From UBA2658 sp964617335 (GTDB taxonomy: Bacteria > Bacillota > Clostridia > Oscillospirales > Oscillospiraceae): a stretch of 44,199 nucleotides of DNA. The notes beneath the pieces were generated by a model, which did not search any database, had not been told where the DNA came from, and worked only from the letters and a program-made list of their open reading frames with translations. Made by a program: the position numbers and the translations under genes. This document shows, piece by piece, positions 6,842 through 15,009 of this stretch (its first letter is position 1; each line of letters begins with the position of its first letter). The DNA lies in the NCBI GenBank assembly GCA_964617335.1, contig CAZTXG010000012.1, positions 1-44,199 of the forward strand. Direction: 5' to 3'.

Positions 6842-8200
6842 TTACATAAATATAGAAGCATCGCCGGCACGCTCGGTCAGCTTGCCGTTTTCGTCGAGGA
6901 TGCCCATTTTCTTAGTCCACTCAAAAAACTCAGGTGCGGGCAAAAGACCCAGCAGTTCACGCAAGGTGGCATCGTCGTGGAAGCTTGTGTCCATATAACT
7001 GAGCATAACGTCATCGCCGCAGGGAATGCCCATATAGTAGTTTGAGCCGGCCATGGTGAGAAGCATGGTGGCGATTTCCTGATCGTTTTGGTCTATGGTT
7101 GTGTGGTTTGTGTAGCAGGGAGCCATACCCATGGGCAGACCGGAGAGCTTGCCCATAAAGTGGTCTTCAAGGCTTGCCCTTATCATCTGTTTGCCGTCGT
7201 AAATTGTTTCAGGCCCTATAAAGCCGGAAACGTTATTGACCATAAAGGGTGACCAGTGCTTGGCATAGCCATAGGTTCTGGCTTCGAGAGTAAGCTCGTC
7301 CACGCCGCAGTCGGCACCGATGCTGACCTCAGAGCCTTGTCCTGTTTCAAAATACATTAGGTTCGGCCCTGCGCAAAGGCCAAGTTTTTTGATGGTTTCA
7401 AAGGCTTCGTCCAAAAGCTCTGTTGTGACGCCAAAGTCCTCGTTTGCCGCCTCGGTTCCCGCAACACTTTGGAAAAACATCGAAGCGGGAGCGCCGGCTT
7501 TAACTGCCGCCATCTGGGTTGAAACATGAGCAAGCACACAAATATGCGTGGGTATTTCAAACTTCGTCATGATATCGTAAAGAAGCTCCATGGAGCGTTT
7601 GCAAGACTCCACATTATCCTCCACGGGATTTATACCTAAAACAGCATCACCGCAGCCATAGCTTAGTCCTTCGTAAATTGTGGCCTTAAAGCCCATGGGG
7701 TCATCCTTTGGGTGGTTGGGCTGAAGCCTGAAGGAAAGGCAGCCCGGCTTTCCAATTTCATATTTGCATTTTGCGGAAACGGGCATTTTCTTTGCGCCGT
7801 ATACAAGATCCATACTGGACATAAGCTTTGTAACGGCTGCTATCATTTCAGCGGTTAAGCCCTTGCGAAGGGTTTCGATGTCACGGTTTGTGGTTTTGTG
7901 GCTTAAAATATAGTTTCGCAACTCGCCCACGGTCATGGATTTTATCGTATTATATACAGTTTCATTTACGTCACTTTCTATGATTCGGCTTACTTCATCA
8001 TCCTCAATAAGAGGGTTTTCACGAATTTGGCTTAAGCTAAGCTCGCTTAAGACAATCTTCGCGGCTATACGCTCGGAAACGGTTTTCGCGCCTATGCCGA
8101 TAAGATTATCACCGGACTTTTCCTCATTGGCTTTTCCGAAAAGCTCCTTCAGGTCACGGAAGCTATATACATTCCCATGCAAAACTGTTTTTAGCAGCAT
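6842..8200 (-). CDS. eutB: Ethanolamine ammonia-lyase, large subunit
   Basis: A 452-residue heavy chain, the normal length, carrying the TIM-barrel active site and binding adenosylcobalamin with EutC. Typical features are RLQPNHPKDDPMG, YGCGDAVLGINPVEDN, YFETGQGSEVS and CYTNHTTIDQNDQE. The ATG at 8200 is preceded by AGGAGTGAAAGGG; an upstream in-frame extension runs through the leader terminator and is not credible. First gene of the eut operon. Reactivase EutA and the aldehyde and alcohol dehydrogenases of complete eut operons are absent from the window. Confidence 0.97.
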   Translation of the reverse strand: MLLKTVLHGNVYSFRDLKELFGKANEEKSGDNLIGIGAKTVSERIAAKIVLSELSLSQIRENPLIEDDEVSRIIESDVNETVYNTIKSMTVGELRNYILSHKTTNRDIETLRKGLTAEMIAAVTKLMSSMDLVYGAKKMPVSAKCKYEIGKPGCLSFRLQPNHPKDDPMGFKATIYEGLSYGCGDAVLGINPVEDNVESCKRSMELLYDIMTKFEIPTHICVLAHVSTQMAAVKAGAPASMFFQSVAGTEAANEDFGVTTELLDEAFETIKKLGLCAGPNLMYFETGQGSEVSIGADCGVDELTLEARTYGYAKHWSPFMVNNVSGFIGPETIYDGKQMIRASLEDHFMGKLSGLPMGMAPCYTNHTTIDQNDQEIATMLLTMAGSNYYMGIPCGDDVMLSYMDTSFHDDATLRELLGLLPAPEFFEWTKKMGILDENGKLTERAGDASIFM

Positions 8201-8234
8201 ATACCCTTTCACTCCTTTTTTGTTATATGAAATA

Positions 8235-8278
8235 CAAAAAAAGCCCAAAACTGCCCCTGTAAAGGAGCTTTTGAGCTT
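8235..8278 (-). terminator. Leader terminator (attenuator) upstream of eutB
   Basis: On the minus strand AAGCTCAAAAGCTCC pairs with GGGGCAGTTTTGGGCTT (one bulge, G-U allowed) and is followed by a run of seven to eight T. It lies between the promoter and the eutB start, about 35 bp before the start codon. A competing hairpin, TTTTGA with TCAAAA (8269-8289), shares the upstream arm and could act as antiterminator. The arrangement suggests conditional termination. Outside promoter and attenuator, the 8201-8571 gap shows no gene. Confidence 0.65.
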
Positions 8279-8399
8279 CATCGTCAAAAACACGGCCGAT
8301 ATGCTGCAGCGCAAACCAAGCCTTTTATTCCCCTAAGCAAAACGGCAGCCTGCTTTTTTACTGCCCATGGCTGGCTATTATAGATATTGATACATATAC

Positions 8400-8428
8400 A
8401 TCTTAACTAAAGGAAAAAGGAAAGTCAA
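8400..8428 (-). promoter_or_regulatory. Promoter of the eut operon
   Basis: TTGACT (8423-8428), 17-base spacer, TAAGAT (8400-8405) on the minus strand. The predicted start near 8393 gives a leader of about 190 nt before eutB, long enough for the attenuator structure. Confidence 0.7.
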
Positions 8429-8571
8429 GGGCTTCCCCTGTTATTTTACCTAAAACTGCGAATTTATTTATAAAGAAGTAAAAACCTTAAAAAGGCCGAG
8501 CCTGACCTTCTTTGAAACAAGCTGCCTTTCGCCGTTTATCTAATGCCCCTTTGGGTAATTTATATATAAAA

Positions 8572-8602
8572 GGCCGGCCCTGTTTTAATAAAAAAGGGCC
8601 GG
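8572..8602 (-). terminator. Terminator after cbiO
   Basis: CCGGCCC (8574-8580) pairs with GGGCCGG (8596-8602). Read leftward it is followed by CCTTTTATATA, and read rightward by TCGTTTTT, so it can work in both directions. It separates cbiMNQO from the eut promoter. Confidence 0.75.
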
Positions 8603-8623
8603 TCGTTTTTCATATTTTTATAT

Positions 8624-9454
8624 TTAGTTCTCCTCCAAAAGCTTTCTCATTTCCTCAAGGCTTCTGGGGTTTTGCCCCTTTTCCAAAAGACCTTTCTTCT
8701 GCAAAAGAACCCCCATTTCATAAAGTACCGGCCTGCGCACCCCTATTTCGGAAAGGATTTCCTCCTTTGAAAAAAGTGCGGAAGGGGCATCGTCGGCTAT
8801 AAGCTCACCCTTATGGAAAAGAAGAATTCTTGAAGCCCAGCGGTAGGCAAAATCTATATCGTGGGTGGAAACCACCAAGGTTTTCCCTTTTTCATGAAGG
8901 CCGGAAAGAGCCTCTTCCAGCATATAAGTGTTTTGCATATCCAAAAAGGCCGTTGGCTCGTCAAACAAAATAAGCTCCGGCTCCATTGCCAAAACATCGG
9001 CTATGGTAAGTCGCTTTTTTTCCCCTCCGCTAAGGTAATGAGGGGGTCTTTTTCGAAGCTCCGTAAGATTCATAAGGCCCATGGCTTTAGAAACCCGTGA
9101 GCGCACCTCGTCTTTCGGCAGCCTAAGGTTCATGGGGCCAAAGGAAATTTCCGCCTCGACACTTGAGCCTATAAGCTGTTGGTTTGCGTCCTGAAAAACT
9201 ATTCCCACCCGCTGCCTTAAAAAGTTTAGGTCAGCACGGCTGCGGCTTATCTCCTTGCCCTCGTACAAGATTTTTCCCTTTTGGGGCTGCAAAACCCCAT
9301 TGCAGCAAAGAAAAAGCGTAGTTTTTCCTGCTCCGTTGTTTCCGATTACGGCAACCTTTTCGCCTTTTTTGATTTTAAGCTTAAGATTTTTCAAAGCATC
9401 GGGCTGCTCATCATAGGAAAAGTTAAGATTTTTAAGTTCCAGCAAAGTGCCCAT
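8624..9454 (-). CDS. cbiO: Cobalt ECF/ABC transporter ATPase
   Basis: A 276-residue ATPase powering cobalt uptake. It has Walker A GNNGAGKTT (about residues 38-46), a Q-loop in VFQDANQQL, signature LSGGEKKR, Walker B LILFDEP and the switch His in VVSTHDIDF. The about 40-residue C-terminal tail beyond the ATPase core is typical of CbiO. The start follows GGGAGG and lies 3 bp after the cbiQ stop. Last gene of cbiMNQO, which is behind a cobalamin riboswitch, so the substrate is cobalt rather than nickel. Confidence 0.95.
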   Translation of the reverse strand: MGTLLELKNLNFSYDEQPDALKNLKLKIKKGEKVAVIGNNGAGKTTLFLCCNGVLQPQKGKILYEGKEISRSRADLNFLRQRVGIVFQDANQQLIGSSVEAEISFGPMNLRLPKDEVRSRVSKAMGLMNLTELRKRPPHYLSGGEKKRLTIADVLAMEPELILFDEPTAFLDMQNTYMLEEALSGLHEKGKTLVVSTHDIDFAYRWASRILLFHKGELIADDAPSALFSKEEILSEIGVRRPVLYEMGVLLQKKGLLEKGQNPRSLEEMRKLLEEN

Positions 9455-9457
9455 AAC

Positions 9458-10375
9458 TTACCTCCCGCTAATTATCCAAATAAGTGCTGCCGCTGCCAGA
9501 ACCAAAAGAAAAACAAAAAGCTGCCATCCGTCAAAGCTTTCATCTTCTGTGAGAAAACGTATCTCGCCGTCATAGCACCTTGCCTCCATGGCATCATACA
9601 TTCCAAAGGCCCTTCTGAGGCTTGTGAAAAAAAGATTAAAAGAGCTGCTCAGCATGGTTTTAAGACTTGTTATCGGCCCTCTGTAGCCAAGGCGGGAGGC
9701 AGCTGCATACACCATGTTCTGGTGGGTTTCTAAAAGAATAAAAAGGTAGCGGTAGATAAGATACATAAGCTCAATAACCACAAAGGGCAGACGCATTTTT
9801 CGCAGAGCCTCGAAAATTCTGTATATGGGGGTTGAAAGGCTTAGCATATAAAGGCAGCTTACAGCCCCAAAGGCAGAGAGCATTATGCCCGCTGCCTTTT
9901 CCTGATTGGTATTTGTAACGCAAAGGTAAAAAGAACCTGCCGGAAGGCATAAAACGCCCCCGGGCACAGATGAAATTTCAATAATTATTGCAAGGACGCT
10001 AAGGAGTATGAAAACCGCCGGAACAGTGAGCAGGGACAGGTAATAGCTCACGGGGGTTTTCCCTAAAGCCAGGGTTAAAAAAGACATGACAAGGAAGATG
10101 AAAATGGGAACATAAATGCTTTTTGCCCAAACGGAAATAAAGGCGCAGACAAGGCAAAAAACAAGCTTTGCCCCCGAGTGCCAGGGGCAGAGCTTTGACC
10201 TTTGAGCATAAAGGTCTATGGAGATATACCCACCGTGATGGTGAGGGTAAGCCCTATGCAAAAGCAGCGCTCCAAGAAGCAGACATACTATAATAAGGCC
10301 TATAAGGCTCGTCTCTAAAAGACCGTAAAGTAAAAGGAAAAGGACGAGGGCAGCCAATAATAAACTGAAAATCAT
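9458..10375 (-). CDS. cbiQ: Cobalt transporter transmembrane coupling protein
   Basis: A 305-residue membrane protein, the T component of the energy-coupling cobalt transporter. It starts with a strongly hydrophobic pair of segments (residues 1-41), followed by further membrane segments. It carries the cytoplasmic coupling motifs AASRLGYRG and AMEARCYDG near residues 227 and 265, which contact the ATPase. It ends with another hydrophobic segment. It is longer than the common CbiQ (about 225-250 residues), mostly because of the extra N-terminal hydrophobic hairpin and its HHHGG linker. Confidence 0.9.
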   Translation of the reverse strand: MIFSLLLAALVLFLLLYGLLETSLIGLIIVCLLLGALLLHRAYPHHHGGYISIDLYAQRSKLCPWHSGAKLVFCLVCAFISVWAKSIYVPIFIFLVMSFLTLALGKTPVSYYLSLLTVPAVFILLSVLAIIIEISSVPGGVLCLPAGSFYLCVTNTNQEKAAGIMLSAFGAVSCLYMLSLSTPIYRIFEALRKMRLPFVVIELMYLIYRYLFILLETHQNMVYAAASRLGYRGPITSLKTMLSSSFNLFFTSLRRAFGMYDAMEARCYDGEIRFLTEDESFDGWQLFVFLLVLAAAALIWIISGR

Positions 10376-10402
10376 AGCCGCCCTCCCCCTATACTTTATG
10401 AT

Positions 10403-10696
10403 TTACACTTGTTTTTGAAACTTATTTCTGGCTATCAGATATCCAAAGCCCAGTCCGATTATTCCGGCGCCCAGAGCTGCTTGCAAGCTGAAAAGCAGGC
10501 TTTCGGTTTCGCCTCCGGGAGGCTCCATAATGTTTTCCGCCCAAGGTTCATAGTCCGGAGCAACTTCCGCTATAAGGTCTTCCGCTTCACCGTCGGCTCC
10601 GCCGAATTCGGAGTCTTTTATGTAGGTGAGGGGGATAATCGCAATGATGGTACATAGCAAAATCAGAATAATGGCAAGCATTCCACGGTTTTTCAT
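10403..10696 (-). CDS. cbiN: Cobalt transporter accessory protein CbiN
   Basis: A 97-residue protein with one membrane segment at each end (about residues 6-26 and 68-90) and an acidic loop between, including FGGADGEAEDLI and PDYEPWAENI, as in CbiN. It assists CbiM in metal loading. Its ATG overlaps the cbiM stop codon (ATGA), so the two are translationally coupled. The PDYxPW motif is characteristic. Confidence 0.92.
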   Translation of the reverse strand: MKNRGMLAIILILLCTIIAIIPLTYIKDSEFGGADGEAEDLIAEVAPDYEPWAENIMEPPGGETESLLFSLQAALGAGIIGLGFGYLIARNKFQKQV

Positions 10697-11460
10697 GCCT
10701 TCTCCCCTCCTTCCAGATAGCCAATCTCCCGCAGTTCGGGCTTGGCCCAGGCTTCAAGACCTATGATTACAACCACCGTTAGCAAACCCTCTATAACGGC
10801 TAGAGGGATTTGCGTAACGGCGAAAACGCCAAGAAATTTAGCCATAGAGGCTCCAACCCCACCTACCTCGCTGGGATGGGCCAAGGCAAGCTGAAAGCTT
10901 GTAACACAGTAGGTAAAAAGGTCGCCCAGACTGGCAGCCAAAAAGACCGCCGCAAGCTTATTGATCTTGAGTTTTTTGCATATATAATATATGCCGTATG
11001 AGAGGAAAGGCCCTGCTATTGCCATGCTAAAGGTGTTGGCTCCAAGGGTTGTAAGACCGCCGTGAGCCAAAAGAATGGCCTGAAACAGTAAAACGATTAT
11101 ACCGATGACCGCCATGGGGGAAGGGCCGAATAAAATTGCTCCAAGCCCCGTACCTGTGGGGTGGCTGGATGAGCCTGTTACACTGGGGATTTTCAGTGCC
11201 GACAGAACAAAGGCATAGGCTCCGACCATTGCCAATATAAGTAAGGCTTTTCTTTTTTCCGAGGCAATTTTTCTTATTTTAACCACACCGACAGCTAAAA
11301 AGGGTATGCAGAGAACTCCCCAGGCTATGGCATGGGCCGCCGGAAGAAAGCCCTCCATTATATGCATGGCTCTCGCCCCAGGCAAAAGAAAATAGAACAG
11401 GGGTATCATAAGAGAAAACATGACTACGCGCTTTTCCAAACGGGACATTTTGCTTAGCAT
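10693..11460 (-). CDS. cbiM: Cobalt transporter substrate-binding membrane protein
   Basis: A 255-residue S component with several membrane helices. The N-terminus is a signal-like segment ending in GARA, directly followed by MHIMEGFLP. In CbiM the mature chain begins at this Met-His pair, and the His is a metal ligand, so cleavage after ARA is expected. Conserved SSHPTGTGLGAILFGP and HGGLTTLGANTFSM also support the call. AAGGAGG precedes the ATG. It lies just downstream of a cobalamin riboswitch and terminator, so high cobalamin should shut down cobalt import. Confidence 0.95.
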   Translation of the reverse strand: MLSKMSRLEKRVVMFSLMIPLFYFLLPGARAMHIMEGFLPAAHAIAWGVLCIPFLAVGVVKIRKIASEKRKALLILAMVGAYAFVLSALKIPSVTGSSSHPTGTGLGAILFGPSPMAVIGIIVLLFQAILLAHGGLTTLGANTFSMAIAGPFLSYGIYYICKKLKINKLAAVFLAASLGDLFTYCVTSFQLALAHPSEVGGVGASMAKFLGVFAVTQIPLAVIEGLLTVVVIIGLEAWAKPELREIGYLEGGEKA

Positions 11461-11484
11461 TTACCTTTACCTCCTTGTTAGTAT

Positions 11485-11523
11485 AAATAAAAAAAGCATT
11501 TTCCGATAACGGAAAATGCTTTT
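11485..11523 (-). terminator. Riboswitch-controlled terminator before cbiM
   Basis: AAAAGCATTTTCCG (11492-11505) and CGGAAAATGCTTTT (11510-11523) form a perfect 14-bp stem with a 4-base loop. On the minus strand the stem runs straight into a T tract and ends 25-30 bp before cbiM, exactly where the expression platform of the riboswitch should be. Confidence 0.9.
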
Positions 11524-11633
11524 GCACACTAAACCAGACCCGCCAGCAGAACCTGCTGCCCGAGTTTTATCACTGCACCTGTTAAATAGTCCGTTAACCG
11601 TACAAGCTGCCATAAAAATGGCATATGATCAAG

Positions 11634-11789
11634 CAGGCAGGTCTTCTGACTTTGGCTTACAGCGAGTCATTTTGCCTTCCCGTATTTATTAAATACAGTG
11701 GCTTTTAAAAATGACGCTAGCCATCACAGCGGCGGCTCCGTGCGGGATTTTCACCCGTCTTCCCTATTCTGACACCTGTTGATGTTTCT
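11634..11789 (-). promoter_or_regulatory. Cobalamin riboswitch controlling cbiMNQO
   Basis: On the minus strand the aptamer has GGGAAGACGGGTGAAAATCC, the core GCCGCCGCTGTGA, an optional AAGCCACTG stem with GGGAAGGC, and the B12 box GTCAGAAGACCTGCC near 11637-11651. The terminator at 11492-11523 forms the platform. The remaining part of the 454-bp deoC-cbiM gap (about 11525-11633) holds small hairpins but no gene. Confidence 0.92.
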
Positions 11790-11796
11790 TAAATCC

Positions 11797-11824
11797 AGTT
11801 TACACTGAAATTCCCAATTGTCAA
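11797..11824 (-). promoter_or_regulatory. Promoter of the cbiM riboswitch transcript
   Basis: Minus strand TTGACA (11819-11824), 16-base spacer, TAAACT (11797-11802), just upstream of the aptamer. The cobalt importer operon therefore has its own start, independent of the long cbi/hem operon. Confidence 0.65.
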
Positions 11825-11914
11825 GGAAAACATCTCTTTTCCTAGAAAATCTAGGGGAATTCTTCTCCAGCCAAGGATTATAATGTCTTTAATCTTGGAA
11901 AAGCTATGATCTTT

Positions 11915-12616
11915 CTATTTTTCCGCTTCTTCCACTTCCCTTATTATCTCAACCCCGGCGGAGGCGCCGATGCGGCTTGCTCCGGCTTCAATCATGGATA
12001 GGGCAGACTTTAAGTTGCGTATACCACCTGAAGCCTTTACACCCATGCCGCTGCCAACGGTTTTTCTCATAAGGGCAACATCATGAACGCTTGCCCCGTC
12101 TTTTGAAAAGCCTGTGGAGGTTTTTACAAAATGTGCTCCCGCCTTTTGGGAAAGCTTGCAGGCCTTAACTTTTTCCTCATCGCTTAAAAGACAGGTTTCG
12201 ATTATAACCTTCACTGCCGCCTTGTCTCCTGTGGCTTTCACCACAGCGGCAATGTCCTTAAAAACAAGCTCTGTGTCCCCGTCTTTTAAGGCGCCTACGT
12301 TTATGACCATGTCAATTTCCTGAGCCCCCGCAGAAACAGCGGCATGAGTTTCAAAAGCCTTTGCCTTCGTTACCATGGCACCCAGAGGAAAGCCCACTAC
12401 GCAGCAGCTTAAAACCCCGCTGCCGGAAAGCATTTTGGAAACCAGAGAGGCATGGCAGGAATTGACGCAGACTGAGGCAAAGTTATACTCAAGCGCTTCA
12501 AGGCAGAGCTTTTCCACATCTTCTTTTTTGGCATCCGGCTTTAAAAGTGTATGGTCTATATATTTGGAAAGGGGCTTTTCTAAAGTTAGCCCGCAAATTG
12601 TGTTTTCTTTGGACAT
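11915..12616 (-). CDS. deoC: Deoxyribose-phosphate aldolase
   Basis: A 233-residue aldolase that splits 2-deoxyribose 5-phosphate into glyceraldehyde 3-phosphate and acetaldehyde. Schiff-base Lys165 lies in VKTSTGF, a catalytic Asp in IDMVINVG, and a second catalytic Lys in GVKASGGI. The start at 12616 follows AAAGGAAC; the in-frame extension upstream is unrelated to DeoC. It follows hemL by 118 bp in the same direction and precedes the cbiM promoter, far from other nucleoside genes. Its product acetaldehyde is also the product of EutBC nearby, which may be coincidence. Confidence 0.93.
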   Translation of the reverse strand: MSKENTICGLTLEKPLSKYIDHTLLKPDAKKEDVEKLCLEALEYNFASVCVNSCHASLVSKMLSGSGVLSCCVVGFPLGAMVTKAKAFETHAAVSAGAQEIDMVINVGALKDGDTELVFKDIAAVVKATGDKAAVKVIIETCLLSDEEKVKACKLSQKAGAHFVKTSTGFSKDGASVHDVALMRKTVGSGMGVKASGGIRNLKSALSMIEAGASRIGASAGVEIIREVEEAEK

Positions 12617-12734
12617 TTTTATGTTCCTTTCTGTCCCTTTGCAAAATTCATTAGCTTTTTTAAAGGGGGAGCGCTTCAGCCAAAAGGCAAGCCCCCTGCC
12701 GCCGCCTTTGTGATAAAACGAAAAAGGGCTGGGT

Positions 12735-14015
12735 TTACAGCGGCAGCTTTTTTGCAAAACCTTCTGCTGCCTCAATAGTTTTTTCAACATCCTCATCTGT
12801 ATGGCAGGCGCTTATAAACATTGCCTCAAACTGAGCGGGAGCAAGGTAGATGCCCATATCCAGCATATGGTTAAAATATCTGCCGTATAAGGCAGTGTCG
12901 CTTTTTTTTGCGCTGTCAAAGTCTTTAACAGGCTCATTCGTGAAGAAAAGACTTAGCAAGGAACCAACCTGATTTACCGTAAATTGGGGGAAAGCCTGCC
13001 TTAAGCCGCCGGCAAGCCTTGCGGCCTTTTCTTCCATCTTCCTGTATATATCGGGGCCTGCCTTTATCTGACGGAGCATTGAAAGCCCCGCCGCCATAGC
13101 CACGGGATTTCCCGAAAGGGTGCCTGCCTGATAGACCCTGCCAAGGGGTGAAACGTTTTCCATAAGCTCACGGCTGCCCCCATAGGCACCCACGGGCATT
13201 CCGCCGCCTATTATCTTCCCATAGGCATAAATATCGGGCAAGACTCCGTAAAACTCCGCCGCCCCGCCGGGGGCCAGACGAAAGCCCGTTATAACCTCGT
13301 CAAAGATAAGCAAGGCGCCGTTTTTTGTGCATAAATCCCGCAGACCCTGCAAAAAGCCTTCCTCCGGAAGAACAAGCCCCATATTTGCCGCCGCAGGCTC
13401 CACAATAACAGCGGCAACCTGACCGGAAAACTCATCAAAAAGGGAGAAAACCGAAGAAAGGTCGTTGTAAGCGGCTAAAAGGGTATCTTTTGCGGCACCG
13501 GAAGTTACACCGGCGCTGTCGGGAGCGCCGTTTGTTAAAAGCCCCGAGCCTGCCTTTACCAGCATACTATCACAGTGACCGTGGTAGCAGCCTATAAATT
13601 TTATTATTTTTTCCCTGCCTGTGGCGCCCCTTGCCAGCCGTAAAGCACTCATAACGGCCTCGGTTCCGCTGTTTACCATCCGCAGCATTTCAAGATTTGG
13701 AACAAGGCTGCACATGGTTTCCGCCATTTGCACCTCTCGCTCTGTGGCAGCGCCAAAGCTTAGACCCTCACGGCAGGCCTTTTCAACTTCCTCCCGCACA
13801 AGCTCGTTTCCGTGGCCTAAAAGCATGGGCCCCCAAGAACAGATATAATCAAGATATTGGTTGCCGTCAGCATCTGTAAGGTAAGCGCCCTTGCCCGAGC
13901 GGATAAAGCGGGGTAAGCCGGAAACAGCGTTAAAAGCACGAACGGGGCTGTTTACCCCGCCGGGCAAAACTTTTTTTGCCCTTTCAAAAAGGGTTTCGGA
14001 TGTTGTTGTTTTCAT
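12735..14015 (-). CDS. hemL: Glutamate-1-semialdehyde 2,1-aminomutase
   Basis: A 426-residue PLP enzyme forming 5-aminolevulinate, second step of the C5 route. It has the N-terminal signature LPGGVNSPVRAF, LIFDEVITGFR, and the PLP lysine K267 in AYGKIIGGGMPVGAYGG. AAGGAGC precedes the ATG. It lies immediately after hemB at the end of the large tetrapyrrole operon. Together with hemA, hemB, hemC and the cobA/hemD fusion it supplies uroporphyrinogen III and precorrin-2 for cobalamin; no dedicated haem genes follow. Confidence 0.96.
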   Translation of the reverse strand: MKTTTSETLFERAKKVLPGGVNSPVRAFNAVSGLPRFIRSGKGAYLTDADGNQYLDYICSWGPMLLGHGNELVREEVEKACREGLSFGAATEREVQMAETMCSLVPNLEMLRMVNSGTEAVMSALRLARGATGREKIIKFIGCYHGHCDSMLVKAGSGLLTNGAPDSAGVTSGAAKDTLLAAYNDLSSVFSLFDEFSGQVAAVIVEPAAANMGLVLPEEGFLQGLRDLCTKNGALLIFDEVITGFRLAPGGAAEFYGVLPDIYAYGKIIGGGMPVGAYGGSRELMENVSPLGRVYQAGTLSGNPVAMAAGLSMLRQIKAGPDIYRKMEEKAARLAGGLRQAFPQFTVNQVGSLLSLFFTNEPVKDFDSAKKSDTALYGRYFNHMLDMGIYLAPAQFEAMFISACHTDEDVEKTIEAAEGFAKKLPL

Positions 14016-14028
14016 TATTTGCTCCTTT

Positions 14029-15009
14029 TTAGCCTATGTCTCCCCGCCTTATGGCTTCGGAAATTTCCTTTGCGAAATAGCTTATAAGAATGTCCGCCCC
14101 AGAGCGGAAGATAGACACGGCACTTTCACAGATAAGCCTGTATTCATCTAAAAACCCCGCAGCTGCCGCCGCCTTTATCATAGAATATTCACCGCTGACG
14201 GAATAGGCGGCAAGGGGCAGGTTTGTGTTTTCCCGAACTGCCCGAATAACATCAAGATAGGAAAGAGCGGGCTTTACCATCAAAATATCCGCCCCCTCAG
14301 CTTCGTCGGTTTCTGCTTCCTTTATAGCTTCCCTCACATTATGAAAATCCATTTGATAGCCCCGCCTGTCTCCAAAGGCAGGGGCAGAATCAGCCGCCTG
14401 CCTGAATGGGCCGTAGAAGGCGGAGGCATACTTCACAGCGTAGGACATGATAGGCATATTACTAAAGCCTTCAGCATCCAGAGCCTGCCTTATGGCCAAA
14501 ACTCTGCCGTCCATCATGTCTGAAGGGGCTGCCATGTCGGCCCCTGCCCTAGCGTGGGACAAGGCAATAAGGCTTAGGTAAGACAGGGTTTCGTCGTTAT
14601 TAACAGTTTCACCATGCAAAATTCCGCAGTGACCGTGGTCTGTGTATTCGCACATACAAATATCCGTTATAAGATAAATTTCCTTGCCATAGCTCTCCCG
14701 AAGTAGGCGCAGAGCTTTTTGCACCACGCCGTTTTCGTCATAGGCATCAGAGCCAAAGGCATCTTTTTTTTCCGGCAGACCAAATAGCAAAAACTTTTTT
14801 ACTCCGGCTTCAAGAGCCTCGTCTATTGCCTGCCCGAGCCTATCTGCCGAAAACTGAAACTGCCCCGGCATGGCCTCAATGGGGGTTTTTATGTTTTTTC
14901 CCTCTTTTACGAAAAGAGGGAAAATGAGGCTGTCGGAGGAAAGCCTTATCTCCCTCGAGAGAGAGCGAACAGCCTCATCCTGCCTTAGTCTTCTGGCTCT
15001 TTTTATCAC
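14029..15009 (-). CDS. hemB: Delta-aminolevulinic acid dehydratase (porphobilinogen synthase)
   Basis: A 326-residue enzyme condensing two 5-aminolevulinates to porphobilinogen. The cysteine-rich zinc site DICMCEYTDHGHCG is present, so this is the zinc-dependent form. Active-site lysines are in SYAVKYASAFYGPF and ILMVKPALSYLD. It starts with GTG at 15009, preceded by GGAGGTGAAGCT, and the GTGA overlaps the stop codon of the cobA/hemD fusion. Confidence 0.96.
   Translation of the reverse strand: MIKRARRLRQDEAVRSLSREIRLSSDSLIFPLFVKEGKNIKTPIEAMPGQFQFSADRLGQAIDEALEAGVKKFLLFGLPEKKDAFGSDAYDENGVVQKALRLLRESYGKEIYLITDICMCEYTDHGHCGILHGETVNNDETLSYLSLIALSHARAGADMAAPSDMMDGRVLAIRQALDAEGFSNMPIMSYAVKYASAFYGPFRQAADSAPAFGDRRGYQMDFHNVREAIKEAETDEAEGADILMVKPALSYLDVIRAVRENTNLPLAAYSVSGEYSMIKAAAAAGFLDEYRLICESAVSIFRSGADILISYFAKEISEAIRRGDIG

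Noticed and set aside
8280..8395. EutV (ANTAR) double-hairpin target
   Set aside because: The hairpins that can be drawn do not have a hexaloop with A at position 1 and G at position 4, so I do not claim this mechanism.
8200..8571. Cobalamin riboswitch upstream of eutB
   Set aside because: No B12 box and no GCCACTG core were found in the leader on the minus strand; only a terminator and small hairpins are present.
11841..11855. CCTAGA-AAA-TCTAGG as a terminator after deoC
   Set aside because: The stem is only 6 bp and no T-run follows in the deoC direction, so it is not listed as a terminator.
12660..12700. G/C-rich inverted repeat between hemL and deoC
   Set aside because: GGGGG and CCCCC could pair, but the loop is long and the following T-run too short to claim a terminator; deoC may be co-transcribed.
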